The translations under genes and the position numbers were made by a program. Shown piece by piece: positions 1 through 13,100 of a stretch of DNA of 64,000 bases (position 1 is the stretch's first letter; each line of letters opens with the position of its first letter). The stretch is taken from the NCBI RefSeq assembly GCF_028858725.1, contig NC_084767.1:2469501-2533500 (forward strand), in the 5' to 3' direction. The notes beneath the pieces are model-generated. The model was given only the letters and a program-made list of their open reading frames with translations. It did no database searches and had not been told where the DNA came from. The DNA comes from Colius striatus. Its lineage: Eukaryota > Chordata > Aves > Coliiformes > Coliidae.

Positions 1-2658
1 TTTACAGTTTGAGAAATAGTCACCTTAGTGGGTAACCTTAAGATATGGGTTATCAGTAATTAATGTCCACTTTCATTCAATGCTTTATGAGCTGTATGTT
101 TGCAGAGATCCCTTCACTTCCCTGTTTAAGCTATGCATGCTGTTGTCAATTCTGGGACTTTTAAGCCTAAGCAGCAATTCCTGCCCTGATAAAGAAACCA
201 TTAAAAAAACAAGATAAAGACAAGAGAGAATAAACTCCTTCCTAAATAGTAGTGTAGGCCACCTAGAAACAGAATGGCACCCTCAGGCTCCCAGCTCTAA
301 GTGGCACTACATAAAAACCATTCTGCCAACCTTACAGATACACAGTTCTCAGTAGCAGAGAACTTCTACCATCTCTCATGCAACAGAATGCAAGTTTAAG
401 CCTCACTGAAGAAAATACACTGTGCATAAGCATATAAGCAGAAAAGCTAAGTTAATACATATGTTCTTGTCTAGCACTGTTTAACTAGCTCATGACTTCA
501 TTTACAATTTGTTGATTCAGCTAGATGAAAACCTCTCACTGTGCAATGCTCGTTGTTACAGTAAGCAGCAGCTCACAGACGGCCTTTCAGCAATCCTCTA
601 TTTGTGTACCACCAAGGTGTTTCCCAGCTTCTCTCACCCCACATTACCTCTCTGCCAACTCGAATGTCTGAATTTTATTGAAATAATAACGTTGCATACA
701 ACAGAGGCTTCTGGAGCATGATAAAAGTTGCAACCCATCCTCTTTATGAAACATTTTAGTGCTCATTTGCATGACTACAGATCTCTTGTGTCCAGGTCAC
801 ATTATTACTCAAACGCTTCCTGCAGGTTTAGTCTAAAAATGAGAACTTTGCACATGAAAAACTTCATAACATTTCTCAATAAAACCACAGTATCTCTTGG
901 AGTGCCAGAAAGTCATAGCACAATTGCCTGGATTACACCAGTAAATGAGCAGGGGGGAGCCCGATTTCCCACAGAACACCGTCAAAACTTCTGTCTCTCC
1001 TGACTCAATGCAGTCAGTGCACTATTGAGCTGGTCATTTCATTTCAGCCTAACCACTGATTGCTTGCATTTCAGTTTATTTAGACAACTATCTGGACAAA
1101 ATATAAAGGCAACATAACACAGGACTTTTAACTAAAGTGGCAAGTATTTTGCCATTCATAAAATGTTGAAAAAACTAAGAACACACACATCTAAACATAA
1201 CTGCATACAATGAAATTAGTATTTACCCAGACATGGCACAGTGCAACTATAAACAGAGATCCGAAATCCTGTTATCAACATCTGCACATCTCAGTGAAAA
1301 TAAGGCCAACAAAACAATTTACTCATTACTGGGGTAGTGCCATCAGTTTCAACAGCTGTTTCTTGAATTTTCTAATGCATAACAGATTGGGTACTCTAAG
1401 TATAAATAATCCAAGAACTGAGACTTGCAGTATTGCCTGAACAAATAAAATGGACTTTCAATTCGAGTTCTGTTGTACGATTCAAAGGCTGTCTACCACA
1501 CAGCACATACAGTGATCAGAATTCTGGGACCAATTACAACCATCAGAGAACCTGGAGAGTACTGTAAAGAACACAGAGGTAGAACCACAAAGATATAGTC
1601 ACAGCGTATACTAAATGATGAACACAAATTGCCACACTGTCACTAGACTGGTATTTGGAGTCAACTGAACCTCAAAGCTTGAGGTGTCTCCTTTCAAGTA
1701 AGCTGCTGTTGGGTTTTTGATTGGTTGGGTTGTTTGGGTTTTTTTTAAATGGAAAGTGACATAGTTTGTCAAAAAGGAATACCAGCTTTACACTGAAAAG
1801 TTACCCAAAAGTATCCATATGCTGAGAAGGCTGCTTAATAAAAGTCTACAGCAATAAGGAAGCAGTATTTGAATCATCATCATCAGTCTCTAAGGTTGGA
1901 AAGAGAACAAAAAAAACGTATGCTGTGTTTTGAGCATGGCATACTTTACCCTCTTCTCTGACTACCTACTGCAGCATACACTGCATTTTATCCAAAAAGG
2001 GAACAGGACGACATAGCTAGTGATTATTTTAAGAAATAAAGACTCAATCCACGTCATAAAATTGCACTTAGTTAAAAATACCTACATTCTGAAATAGTAA
2101 CACTCAGAAAATAGTTCTACTACCCATTTATCTAAATGCTGGTGGCAGAAGAGAGACCAAAGACCTGGGACAGCAAACCCAGAGATTCTGAATCTGAGCA
2201 GCACCTGATCTTTGTATGCATTAACTGCATTAACACATTTAGTCATGCAACCTCTTCCCACAATATTGAGAAATGTGTTTCTGGAGTGTACAGATTGCTT
2301 CTTTCTTCTCACACTGAAGGTTCACGTGGCACTTCTTACTGTGTTTGTACCAGAGTACAACTTTCCTCTTAAGGGAAAAGGCACCACAAAAAAAGCAATC
2401 CAAATAAAAGATCTTCTAATTAATGCACAAGAGCTTTAAGAAAAGTGAGCAGACCAAAGTAAAGGGCAGTCAGTAAACACACACCAGCAGAAAGTTCAGA
2501 AGTTCAGAAGGTTTGTCCTCCCTCCAGCTCCCTTTTTAAAGGCAGCATTCATAACAAGTAATTCACACCTCATAAGTGATGTGACAAGCGATTAAGGTAT
2601 TAACCACACAGTTCAAGAAACTGTGATTACAAACTGAGTTGTGAAAGATGACACACCT

Positions 2659-2722
2659 TCATAGAATCATAGAATGGTAGGGTTGGAAGGGACCTTTAGA
2701 GATCATCTAGTCCAACCCCTTT
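2659..2722 (-). mobile_element. CR1 LINE 3'-end fragment
   Basis: The plus strand reads TCATAGAATCATAGAATGG, then GGTTGGAAGGGACC, then ATCATCTAGTCCAACCCC. This is the reverse complement of the last about 60 bases of an avian CR1 element, including the repeated octamer-like 3' end. The element therefore lies on the minus strand, with its 3' terminus at 2,659. It is severely 5'-truncated. Confidence 0.9.
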
Positions 2723-3974
2723 CATCCATTCCAATTATTTAAATAGTTTCCTTACTTCCTCCCCGAGAATTTCTTTTTTTTGTGACAACAAATAATATAG
2801 TTTACAATAGAAGAGTGCTCTTATTTTTACTCTTGGGTAAGAAAACACTATGTATTTAGCGCCATTCTGCACCTCTAGCGTGACAGTGACTTAAATTCCA
2901 AGTCTATGATTGCAGATTAAGTTCATGACTCTACTCTTTCCATCTAGCTCAGAATATTTACCACTTTGCACAAATAGCATTGCTTTGCCCTTCATCGGAG
3001 GAAATTACATGGGTTCAACTGTTTCCACCTTCTTCAAAGGAATGAAAAAAAAGTGACTGTTTTCTCAGAGCTGCTCTACAGTGCAGAAAAAAACCCACTG
3101 AAGTCTGGCAGTAGCACTGTGCTTGTCTACCCTACATAGAGCTCGGAGATAAAAGCCATTTTAGTTAGCATAGATCTTTCCTGAAAGAGAAGTTACTTTA
3201 AATTTACAGGAAATTATTTTTATTACATCATCCTGAAACCATATAATACCTGTACCAGTTGGGAATAAAACATGTTGGTTTGGTTTCTAAGCCTTTTTCC
3301 CCCCCAGATCCTTCTACCTGGTAACATATCATCAGTCAGAATTATATCTGGTAATACAGCACACTGCTCACAAATTTATCACATGTTACTCTTCAGCCAG
3401 ACTGTCTGGATGAGTAAGCAAAAAATATTAAATAAGATGACTTGGGAGTATTTGGGAAAGAGTCCTGGGGCAGCAGCGTTTACTGACAAGATACTCCTAA
3501 ACACTCCAAGAAGAATTACAGAATGCACTTTCCTTCACAGGTCACATTTGTAAGGCATATAATTCAGGATTTTTCAGTACTCTTAAAAGAAAAAACTTGC
3601 ACATGTATTTCATTGTATTTAAACAGATGGCATGAAAGCGACAAACTATAGAACCAAACCTTCCATGTGAGTCCTTACAGAGGGAAAAAAAAATATTTAC
3701 TACTTTTCATATAATTTCTAGTTGAGTATCACTAGTGTATCTGCAAGTGTATCTGGCTTGCAACTCTATCTTATCCAATTATTCTCTGTTTCTACAGATA
3801 ACCAGTAGGTATGACAAACTAAAATCATTGAAGTCAAGACCACGGGTCAACTCCTTCTTATACTATCCAGTAATTTTATATTAAGTTTTCAAAATACTAT
3901 GACAAATGTCCTGGAAAATGTACCAAAAGCACATCCATAAAGATAATGGGTGGAATCTATCAAGTTTTAAGCTT

Positions 3975-4090
3975 GAAGTGATCCCGTGACCATCAAACCA
4001 GATCATCGAGTCTGAATTCCTGCACATACAGAAGAAAAGTTTCTCAGACAGACACCCCTGAATTATTGCTTAACTGAAGTTCTATGTTTG
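3975..4090. repeat. Possible ancient amniote interspersed repeat
   Basis: The segment with GTGACCATCAAACCAGATCA, then CGAGTCTGAATTCCTGCA, resembles the 'AGATCATCTAGTCTGACC' type core of old reptile/bird repeats. It is too diverged to assign a family by eye. Confidence 0.3.
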
Positions 4091-6902
4091 TCATTTTAAG
4101 CACACTTGACAAACCTGGAGTTGTTCTCAGAAGCAAAGAATAGTTTTAATGGTGATTTTAGAAGATAATTCATATAAAGAAAAAAAGTATTATGAAATAA
4201 ACCAACGTAAACTTGATACACAAGCTAAAAGTGAAGACTACTGCAGGCCATTCACAGGCCTTTACACCTACCACAAGACTATTTGGCAGATAAAGTTTGT
4301 AAACACAGTAACTTCTAAGTTTTTCTCTGTGAAATTAATTTGTTCCATTTCTGATTAGAATTGGTCAATGTAAACTCCTCTGTTTGCTTCACTTTATGCA
4401 TATTTAGATAAATTTCATACAGCTGAACTTGTGGTTGAGTGATTATCAGGACTGAGTATTTTCCTTCATGAAAGCAGATAAGGGCTGTTTCATGAAAAGA
4501 TATGAAAGGAAAAGCTACATCAATGGACAAATTGTATCCTAGAGGCTTTTATTGTATTGCCAGTACTGCTAACTGGGACATGAATCACACTGTTAACATA
4601 CATCACTTAATCAAAAACACTTGTCTTTTCAAACTTTTAATAAAATGAATGGAAGAAAACGAAAAGATCATCCCAGTAACCCCCAGTTCTGAGTAAATTT
4701 CGAGCTCTGGCTTCTTCTTTTCCAGGAAAAGGTTCACATCACCTAGATTGGTAGAGTGTATTGATTTTTATGGCTCTCTAGTTATATGGTTCCTTGAGCA
4801 TGTCTCCGAGATAGATGCACTTGATTTCTTAAGCAGTTCTACGATACCTCACGATGCCTGTGTGACATTCAGCCATTGTTGGATGTTGCAAAGCAGTCAC
4901 AGCATTTGCTGATACTGTGTTTCCTAACTGCAAATATGAACAGAGAATTTCTTTCCTAAATAAAACAGATTAGCACGTTGAAACATTTCCACAGTAAGTT
5001 ATTTAAATCACAAACTGGCAGTTATTTTCTCACAACATATCTTCAAAGAAGCTGAATTTCCCAAATTAGTGGAAAGATACTTTGTTTTTCTTACAAACCT
5101 GATTTATATATTTTGATAGGTCATTTTAATTATGGTTCTACTGTAAACTGATGCAATTAAGTCTATGGAAAATCTTGTGTAGGCATGTAAATTCATTTAT
5201 CCCAGACTCACACTGACACGGCTTAAAAAGTACCCAACAAGCAAAGAATTGAAACCAATCAACTTCATTTGAAAAGTACTAGCAAAGTTTTGCCACTGAA
5301 AATTGTCTGAAAATCTTAAAACAAGCAACTTGTTTGACAATTTAGAAGCCCTTCTTGATCAGCATACCTTGAAGGAGTAAACTACCTTGGAAGAGTAAAA
5401 GCTTACATGCTCAATGCTGTAAAAACAAGAAGCAGAAGAACTGCTGAGTGACTGTACACCAGAGCACAAAAACACTGTATGTATAAGGAGCACAAAGTCC
5501 AAATTCGCTGGTTAAGTACTAAAATAGCATCCTGGTCAGAAATATTTTGGAAACAATACACCAATCTATATATACAGAGGGGACAGGTATCTCAACATGC
5601 TAAAGTAAGGACAAGGTTATCAAATGACTGTAAAGAAGGGTTGTATCACAGCTGGAAATCACCTACTGACATCTTGGTAGCCTACTGCACAGCTGTTAGC
5701 TCTGTAAACTGATCTAATGAACTAATTCCTAAAAGGGGTGCATACAAGTACATGAAAAAGCCAGCTGTAGTTACATGCCACCACAATCCTGTGTCACATT
5801 CGCCAGCAACGAATGAGTACTTTCTCCCACAAACATATGAAAAGGGCATAAAAGCATAACACCAGCTTTTTGCACTAAAAGTACATTGCCATTCCAGCAC
5901 AAGTAGAGTGGAACCATTACAAAGACAGACATGTGTTTTTAACGCCAGTAAGTAATCTCCAGACAACAGATATTTAATAGATTAGAAAAGTCTCATACCA
6001 ACACTTATGCAGTCAGGATTAAAAACCTGGACGTGCTACTTCAGCAAAACCACAGTTGTCTAACCACTCAACTAAAAGGTGTTTCCCTTAGCTCACTGCA
6101 GCACATCTTTATCCTCCAAAGCCATATACAAGGAAGAAACACTGGAGAGTGGGAAAACTGTGTGCTAGTCCTTTCTCTCCAAACTAGGCAGTACTCGGGC
6201 AGATCATCACTATCACCCTCAACAGCCTGTATCCAATCCCTAATTAACCCCATGTGCAGTCACCTGATGAATCACATACCTGCCTGACAAGCAGGTTCAG
6301 AACATCAATCCTTTCATCTCCTAAAAAGACACAATGAGCATTCCAGAGCTAGACTTGCAGGCCAAGGTTCAAACCTAAGCTCCCTGAGCTGCGTTAGTAA
6401 TTTTGTCCATTTATCTGCAACATAAGGACTTGTTACCTACCCACAGCACATATACAGTTCATAAGGTTGTAAACTGAAGAGCCATACCCAAGCAGTGATG
6501 AAAGGCAGCCTTCTGGCGCTATGGTCACAGTTCAAACTACACAATCTCTTCCCCAGTCTTTTGGTTAATGCCAATAACATGTTACAACACTTCTTGTCAG
6601 AAAAGCATTGCACAGTAGCTTTCCCATCAGCCAGAGACCAAAGCCACAGTGCTGCTCTTTCAGGGCATCAATCGTGTTCCCAGACACCAGGCTTAGTCTA
6701 CTTACATATCAAGACTAAATAACAAAGTTCAGAAGAAAACCCTTGACAGGATTTCTTTCCTGAAAACAGAAACAGTCCCTTAAACAAAAGTGTAATAAAC
6801 ACATTATCATGCTATTTGTTGTAAATGACATATTATCAAGCTACTATCAAATCCTTAAAACTGAAGTAAGAAATGTTTTCTCTAGAGTATTGTTACACTT
6901 AC

Positions 6903-7086
6903 CCACATAATGCATATTAAGGGCCAAGTACTTGTACTGGAAGAGAGGGTTGTTGTGCAGGCTACTTCTTTGGATCTGCTGGAAGAACGAGCTGACATCC
7001 CATCTGTACAAGACATCCAACAGCATGATGCTTGGGACCCTTAGGGCCACATTTAATACTGCCTCCAACTTCTCCTTTGCAGCCAT
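6903..7086 (-). CDS. RNF145: RNF145, first coding exon (RING finger protein 145, N-terminus)
   Basis: RNF145 is an endoplasmic-reticulum E3 ubiquitin ligase with many membrane segments, a sterol-sensing-like region and a C-terminal RING. It takes part in sterol-triggered turnover of HMG-CoA reductase with INSIG proteins and in cholesterol homeostasis. This exon encodes only the first 61 residues plus one base. They begin MAAKEKLEAVLNVALRVPSI and continue through LYRWDVSSFF to LALNMHYV, nearly identical to vertebrate RNF145 as I recall it. The exon runs from an acceptor with TTTACAG at 7,117-7,123 to a GTAAGTG donor starting at 6,902, ending in phase 1. The ATG at 7,086 is preceded by ten open in-frame codons in the same exon, 7,087-7,116, normally 5' UTR. 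The hydrophobic LNVALRVPSIMLLDVLY stretch begins the first membrane segment. The RING and the rest lie outside the window. Confidence 0.95.
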
Positions 7087-7116
7087 TCTCTTCCCTTTCT
7101 GTGAATTGGCAGCAGA
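7087..7116 (-). other. RNF145: RNF145 exon 2, 5' UTR portion (10 open codons upstream of the ATG)
   Basis: These 30 bases lie between the acceptor AG and the canonical ATG. They read as ten sense codons (SAANSQKGKR) in frame with the protein. They are probably untranslated in the standard isoform but would be translated if a first exon supplied an upstream in-frame start. Confidence 0.7.
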
Positions 7117-10100
7117 CTGTAAATAGCACAAGACAGAGAAGAGTATCAGATCAATCTCACTGTACAAACAGCTATTAGGCTTTGTGATCATATGAATGGG
7201 GCTTCCTGTGTGGCTACAAATGACTGAATGAATCAACCGAGTTAAATTCAAATCCAGACAGGACACCTATTTTTTTTCTATATAAAGGTCAATTTGCTGG
7301 CATTTTTTCCAAGGCCATGCTGTAAAAAGGCAGGGCAAGCTAATGACATTAAAATGTTGAAAGGGTGTGCACCAAACAAACCTTTTTTGTTCTTTGCACT
7401 AATTTAGCATCCAAGACCTCTATCAAAAGACCCCAATATACTAGGTACTACATAAACACAATAAGCTTTAGAAAGCAAGCACTGGATAAGCTCTAGAAAG
7501 CAAACAACGGAATTCAGACACTGTCTTCATTTAATCCAACACTATTTCTATGCCTCTCAAATTACACAGTTCTGAAAACATTTTAGAAGTGCTTCCTCCA
7601 TGTCAATTGACAGAAATAGTTTTACAATACTTAAGTTTTACAAAACATCATGTATGGCACTTGGCATATTTTTTATCCATTTATATATTAATGGAATTTG
7701 AGGGCTGTGGGTTTTGAAGATTAGGACCATTAGTACAACTGTTCTACTCCTTTTAATGGAATTCACCACAAGGAATCACACACACAAAAGACTGTATCTT
7801 CACTCCAGAGTACCAGAAGGTAAGTTCATTTTGCAGCTTGTAAACAGAGGAGATGGATGATGCAAAACAGTGAAGGGTGCTTTTTTTTTCAATAGGAAAA
7901 AACTGCTGGTCCACAACAGCATCTCTAAAGAGATCTAGTCAGCAACAAGACCATTTTAAAGAGTAAAAGGATCAGTTTCCACATCCTGTCAGAGCACTGT
8001 CTAAATGAAAAGCATGTCTAAATGGAATGTACTGGTTTTACCAGATGCCACTTGCCCACCCTCAGAACAGCATTCACACTGGGCTACACTTGTTAACCGC
8101 CAGTTGTAAACACTATATTAGACAAGCGCAGCTGAAGTATTCAAGGTCAACATAGGGACGATCCAGTAACTTTTTATCCACAAGCAGACATTCAAACAAG
8201 TAAAATCAAATCACACATAGGATAACCAGCCCTCAGAAGAGGTCAGATTTAAGAAAAGGTTCTCAATTCCAGTTACTAGGGGAACACTTGCAAACAACTG
8301 CATCCCGACCAATGAAGCAGAAAAATCTGCACTTGGAACTGCAGTTTTAAAATATTACAGGACTGTATTCATATTGTCCTTGTGTAAGTTTTAAAAGCTT
8401 TTGCAGTTGTGCACGTTTTATACCATCAAGCCAACCTGGAAATACAGCATGAAATGAAACCATGCTTATGTACAGAAACTAAAAACCGTAATTTTTCTTT
8501 CTTCTTGTGTGAAGACACACACAAAGCTCTCATGTGGAGTTTTATTTGCATTTCCATGGTCAAGATACTACCATAAATTGTTTGTGCACACACCTAAAGC
8601 CACACTGACACTTGTCAAGGCATGACAAAAAAATTAATTCAGCTCAAGAAGTAAGAATAGAACAAAACTGAGATCTGGCTCAGTAAACCACAGGTTACAG
8701 GGCTGCTGCTTGCCACTGTCTAACCCACAGTCTAACTTTTCAAGTTACGTAAATGCAGGCACTCTTTACAGAGCTCTTGCAACAGCTCTACAAGCCCCAA
8801 GGACAGCACATCCTTCCCCTCGTAAAGGAAGCGCCTCCCCGCCACATCAGGCATCCCACACAATACCAGCATTTCACAATGCTTCCCAAAATGAATTAAA
8901 AGGTCAGCCAGAAGACTACAAATGTTTAGAATGAACAACCAAAACCATTGCCCAAGAGGTACTGCAGAATACTGGTATTCAACACTTAGTATGAATAAAA
9001 ACCAAGAGTTGCAGCCTGTGGTATTGTACAAACAGAATATGAGAGCTACATAAATTGTTTAAATAGGGTTGTGCCAGGCTGCACATTGGAATACAAGCCT
9101 ATGCTTGGAACTCAGCTTGGATCACAGACTGGTAGAACAGCAGGGGTTGGAAGGGACCTCTAAAGATCATCTAGTCCAACGCTCCTGCTCAAGCAGGTCT
9201 GCCTAGATCGAGTCCCTCAGGAACGCATCCAGGCAGGCTTTGAAAACCTCCAGAGAAGGAGACTCCACACCCTCCCTGGGCAGCCTGTGCCAGGGCTCTG
9301 GCACCCTTACAGTAAAGTTTTTTCTTAAGTGGAACTTTTTGTGTCAGCTTTTGTCCATTACCCCTTGTCCTATACCTGGACACTACAGAAAAAACGCATT
9401 GCCTCATCCTCTTGACATCCAACTTTCAAATTCTTGTTAGTATTAATGAGGGTCCTCCTCAAGTCTCCTCTCCTCCTGGCTGAACAGTTCCAGATCCCAC
9501 AGCCTTTCTTTGTAAGAAGATGCTCCAGTCACCTGATCATCTTCGTAGCCCTGCTCTGGACTCTATCTAGAAGTTCCCTGTCCCTCTTGAGCTGGGAAGC
9601 CCAGAACTGGACACAGGACTCCAGATGAGGCCTCACCAGGACAGAACAGAGGGGGATCAGAACCTCCCTCAACCTGCTGGACACACTCTTCTTGATGCAA
9701 CCCAGAATGCCATTGGCCTTCTTGGCCTCATCCAGGTCGTTGATAAATATATTGAGTAAGTCTGGCCTCAGAACTGATACCTGTGGAATCCCACCGGCCA
9801 CAGGCCTCCAACTTGACTCTGCTCCATTGATCACCACCCTCTGGGCTCTGTCATTCAGTCAGCTCTTTACCTCACCGTCCACTCGTCCAACCCACACTGT
9901 CTCATCTTTTCGATCAGAGTGTTATGGGAGATAATGTCAAAAGCCTTGCTAAAGTCAAGGTAGATGACGTTCACTGCTCTCCCCTCATTTAGCCAGCCAG
10001 TTATGCTTTCACAGAAGGCTATCAGGTTGGTCAAGCAGGATTTCCTCTTGGTAAATCCATGTTGAGTCCCCCGATAACCATAATTCACATTAAAACATAT

Positions 10101-13100
10101 TAAATGCTCTAGAATTTTCAATAATCATTGGGTTTGCCAAGTTTGCAAAATTAATTCAAACTTTGGAATTAAGCTGCCTCCTGTTTTTGCTAAGTTACTT
10201 TTCCAAGTAGAACAGGGCTTGGAGTGGGTGGGAACTGACTTACAGGTTTTCACTCCGTTACAAAAATACCCAGGTAAAGTGACAACAAGCACCTGATTTC
10301 AAATGACATTCTCACAACTCTCAAACCTTCTCCACCACTGAACAGGCACGACAAGAAGGAAACTGTCACTTGAGCTTTCACTTTCCCTGTTTACCTTAAA
10401 TGCATGGACTTCTCCTAATACTGAAAATTAACTGAGGTTCAGTATATCCAAATTAAGCTGAAAAATATTGCCTGGAAAACATTCATATATGCATAGTTGA
10501 GTATGTAAGAGAAAAGTGCAACATTTATATTATTTAAGAAAACAATCTACTTACCAAACCCTGTTAAAAAAGATAACGAAAACTTTGAACACCAAATGTT
10601 GTTACAATAGTCCAGCTACGAGAAGCAGCCACCGCAACTCTGCAGCACATTCTGCCACTGACTGACAAAGCACTCAGTACTAATAAGAAACGCTTCAAAA
10701 TTAATTCCACTAGAAATGGGAATGTGTTAAATAAAGCCTCAGTTGTAATTGCTGCCAAGTTCTAACAGAACATAATACAGGCAAGCAACAAAAGTCCACT
10801 GCTTTAAGCTCATTATATCGCAAAGAGCTCTAAAAATACATTACTTTGATTGGTATAAAAACAAACAAAACCCCCCCAAAAAATTCACCACAACATTAAA
10901 CCTCTAAAATCTTGAGATAAATTATGTTGACAAGAGTTGCTGGATGCTCACACATTAGGAAAAAAATTAGGTCACTGTAGCACATAGCCAAAAAACAGGC
11001 TTAAGAACAGGACTGAGAAGCCACTAGTTTCAAAATATTTCCCCATGATTTCAAATCATCACAAGAAAAAGAACAGACTTAGGAACAACTTCAGACTTCA
11101 CATCCTGAGAGAGTGAAAGCATAGTTGTCCTATTTGAATAAAACCATCTTTCAAAAATTTCCCACAAGTGATTAACGTTCACGGCGAATGGTTTTGTTTT
11201 CTAACTACATGGTACTTTTCAAAAATCCCTCCCTCACCTGACACACCCATTTTGTCAAAAGCATACTCCTGGTTAGCTTTAAAGAAAACAGGATTAGCAA
11301 ACCAGGGACTTTTAAAAAGACCATCGACAAGTCTGCCCCAGCTCATTCTACGAGCAGAGCAGTGAACTCCAAAAAAAATTCCTCACAGATAACACACATT
11401 TTCATTTTAATACAATTTTCTTTCTGAGGTTTTGTCATCATGTAGAATTTTACCATTTCAGCTGAAGCTGTGAATTATGCCACTTAAACTAGTGGAACTG
11501 TGGTTTATGCACCAGTATAAATATCAATCTATTTTATCACAGGCAGAAAAGACTCGCTGGTAAAGCAGTACATGAGGCTGCACAAAATCTGCATCCATTT
11601 ATCCAAGCAGGTGCAAAACTATATTAAGAGAGTAGAGTTTCCACATTTAGAAAAGTACTAATTATAAAGTTACTTAACAGTTTTAGAAATACACTGGCAT
11701 ATCTGCAAAATTGAGAGTTATTCCAATACCACTGCCACCAAAAATCATCACAGAATGAGACAGTAATTCCAGATGAGATCGGAACTCCAAAACCAGATTT
11801 GATCCCACAACATTCAGCCCAACATCTGTGAACAAGTTGCTCATTCTCCTACAGGTGTTACAACCTGAAGTAATTGGCAAGACTGTCTGGAAACCAAAAG
11901 AGACAATTTCAACCTCCATTCCTCACATCTGTGAGCTTCTACTTACTGTGGCTATGTCCATTAGCAAGCAGACTTTGTGGTCTAGTTTCTGCTTTAAATT
12001 ATTTTCCAGCAATACTTGCTGAAACTACAAACATCATCAGGAAAAGCTTTTCCTATAGGGTGAACTTTGCTAGATAGAGAAGTTCAGTGCCACAGTTCAA
12101 AAACTAAAATTAGACCCATCAACTGGGCTGCATTCATGCACTCCCCAGAACTCCTGTCCTTTTCCTGGGTGTAAAGAGAGAAGGAATCTGAAGTACAGAA
12201 GATTCCCATTCTGCAGTGACTTACATGTTGATAGCATCAGCTCGAAAGGGAGAAAACAAAGAGAACAAAAGGGAAAAAAACAGGACGAATAGGTTTATCA
12301 GATATGCACTTTGAAAGTAATTTACCCTTGTGAGTCTGTAGCCCGAAAGAAATAGTTCAGAACTCTCTCATACTCCAGAGTGAGTCACCGACCCATCAGA
12401 ACAGCTCTTTCCTATGTTGTCAGCAGCAAGGAAAGCAAAAGATGTCTTGCTTCCATACAATTTAAATTGGCTAACAAGAGCTGCACTCAAAAATTTCTGC
12501 TGAGAAGGTCAGATCCAGCGAGCATACTAAGTGTACTAATAAAGCAGTGAAATGCTGCAGACACGTACGGTAACTCTGTCATTAGAATCCAGTCAGCATT
12601 TCCAACAGTACTCAGTTGTAGTTCACTACAGTAGCTCAGTAATTTAAACTAATAGCCAAAGAGTATTTAGCCTTTGATTTAAAAGTTGAGAGTCAGTCAG
12701 CAAACAGACTTCTTAATCTTGTTTAAGTTAATGAGAGTAAATGATTTTTTTTTTTTCTCCTTTTTTTTTCTCCCCTCATCTGGTCTAATAATATGGACTG
12801 CTGTAGAGTTGATGAGCTGGGGTGACTGGAGAAGTTATTTCTACCTAGAAAACAAATGAATTCCTAAATTCCTACTCACCTAAGACTAAGACTCACTCAA
12901 CTGTGATCAGAGGTATAGCTCAGTTCGATCATTTCAAACAAATACATCCTATCCTTTTCAAAAAACAACTTTCCCTGCAAAATAAATTAGGTCATCATCT
13001 TATCAGCTCATAGGGACTTAAGCAAACATGCATTCATTTTAAAGGTGTATTAAAAATATATTTATATGAGGGAGAAGATAATCATTTCAGGAAACGAGGA

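Larger units (their letters stand above)
1..6902 (-). other. RNF145: RNF145 intron 2 (partial, runs off the left edge)
   Basis: This stretch lies downstream, on the minus strand, of the donor that closes the first coding exon of RNF145. I looked for the next RNF145 exon, which encodes further membrane segments, and saw none. The open frames here are short, lack conserved motifs and are not flanked by good splice sites. It is AT-rich and contains one CR1 3'-end fragment near 2,660 and a possible very old repeat near 3,980. Treating it as intron is inference from gene order and strand. Confidence 0.75.

Noticed and set aside
6847-7266. A 139-codon minus-strand open frame taken as one protein
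   Set aside because: Only the segment 6,903-7,116 is exon. The frame continues into introns on both sides, past a clear acceptor and donor.
9529-10121. Reverse transcriptase-like frames as a possible gene
   Set aside because: They are fragments of a truncated, deleted CR1 LINE with its 3' end at 9,120.
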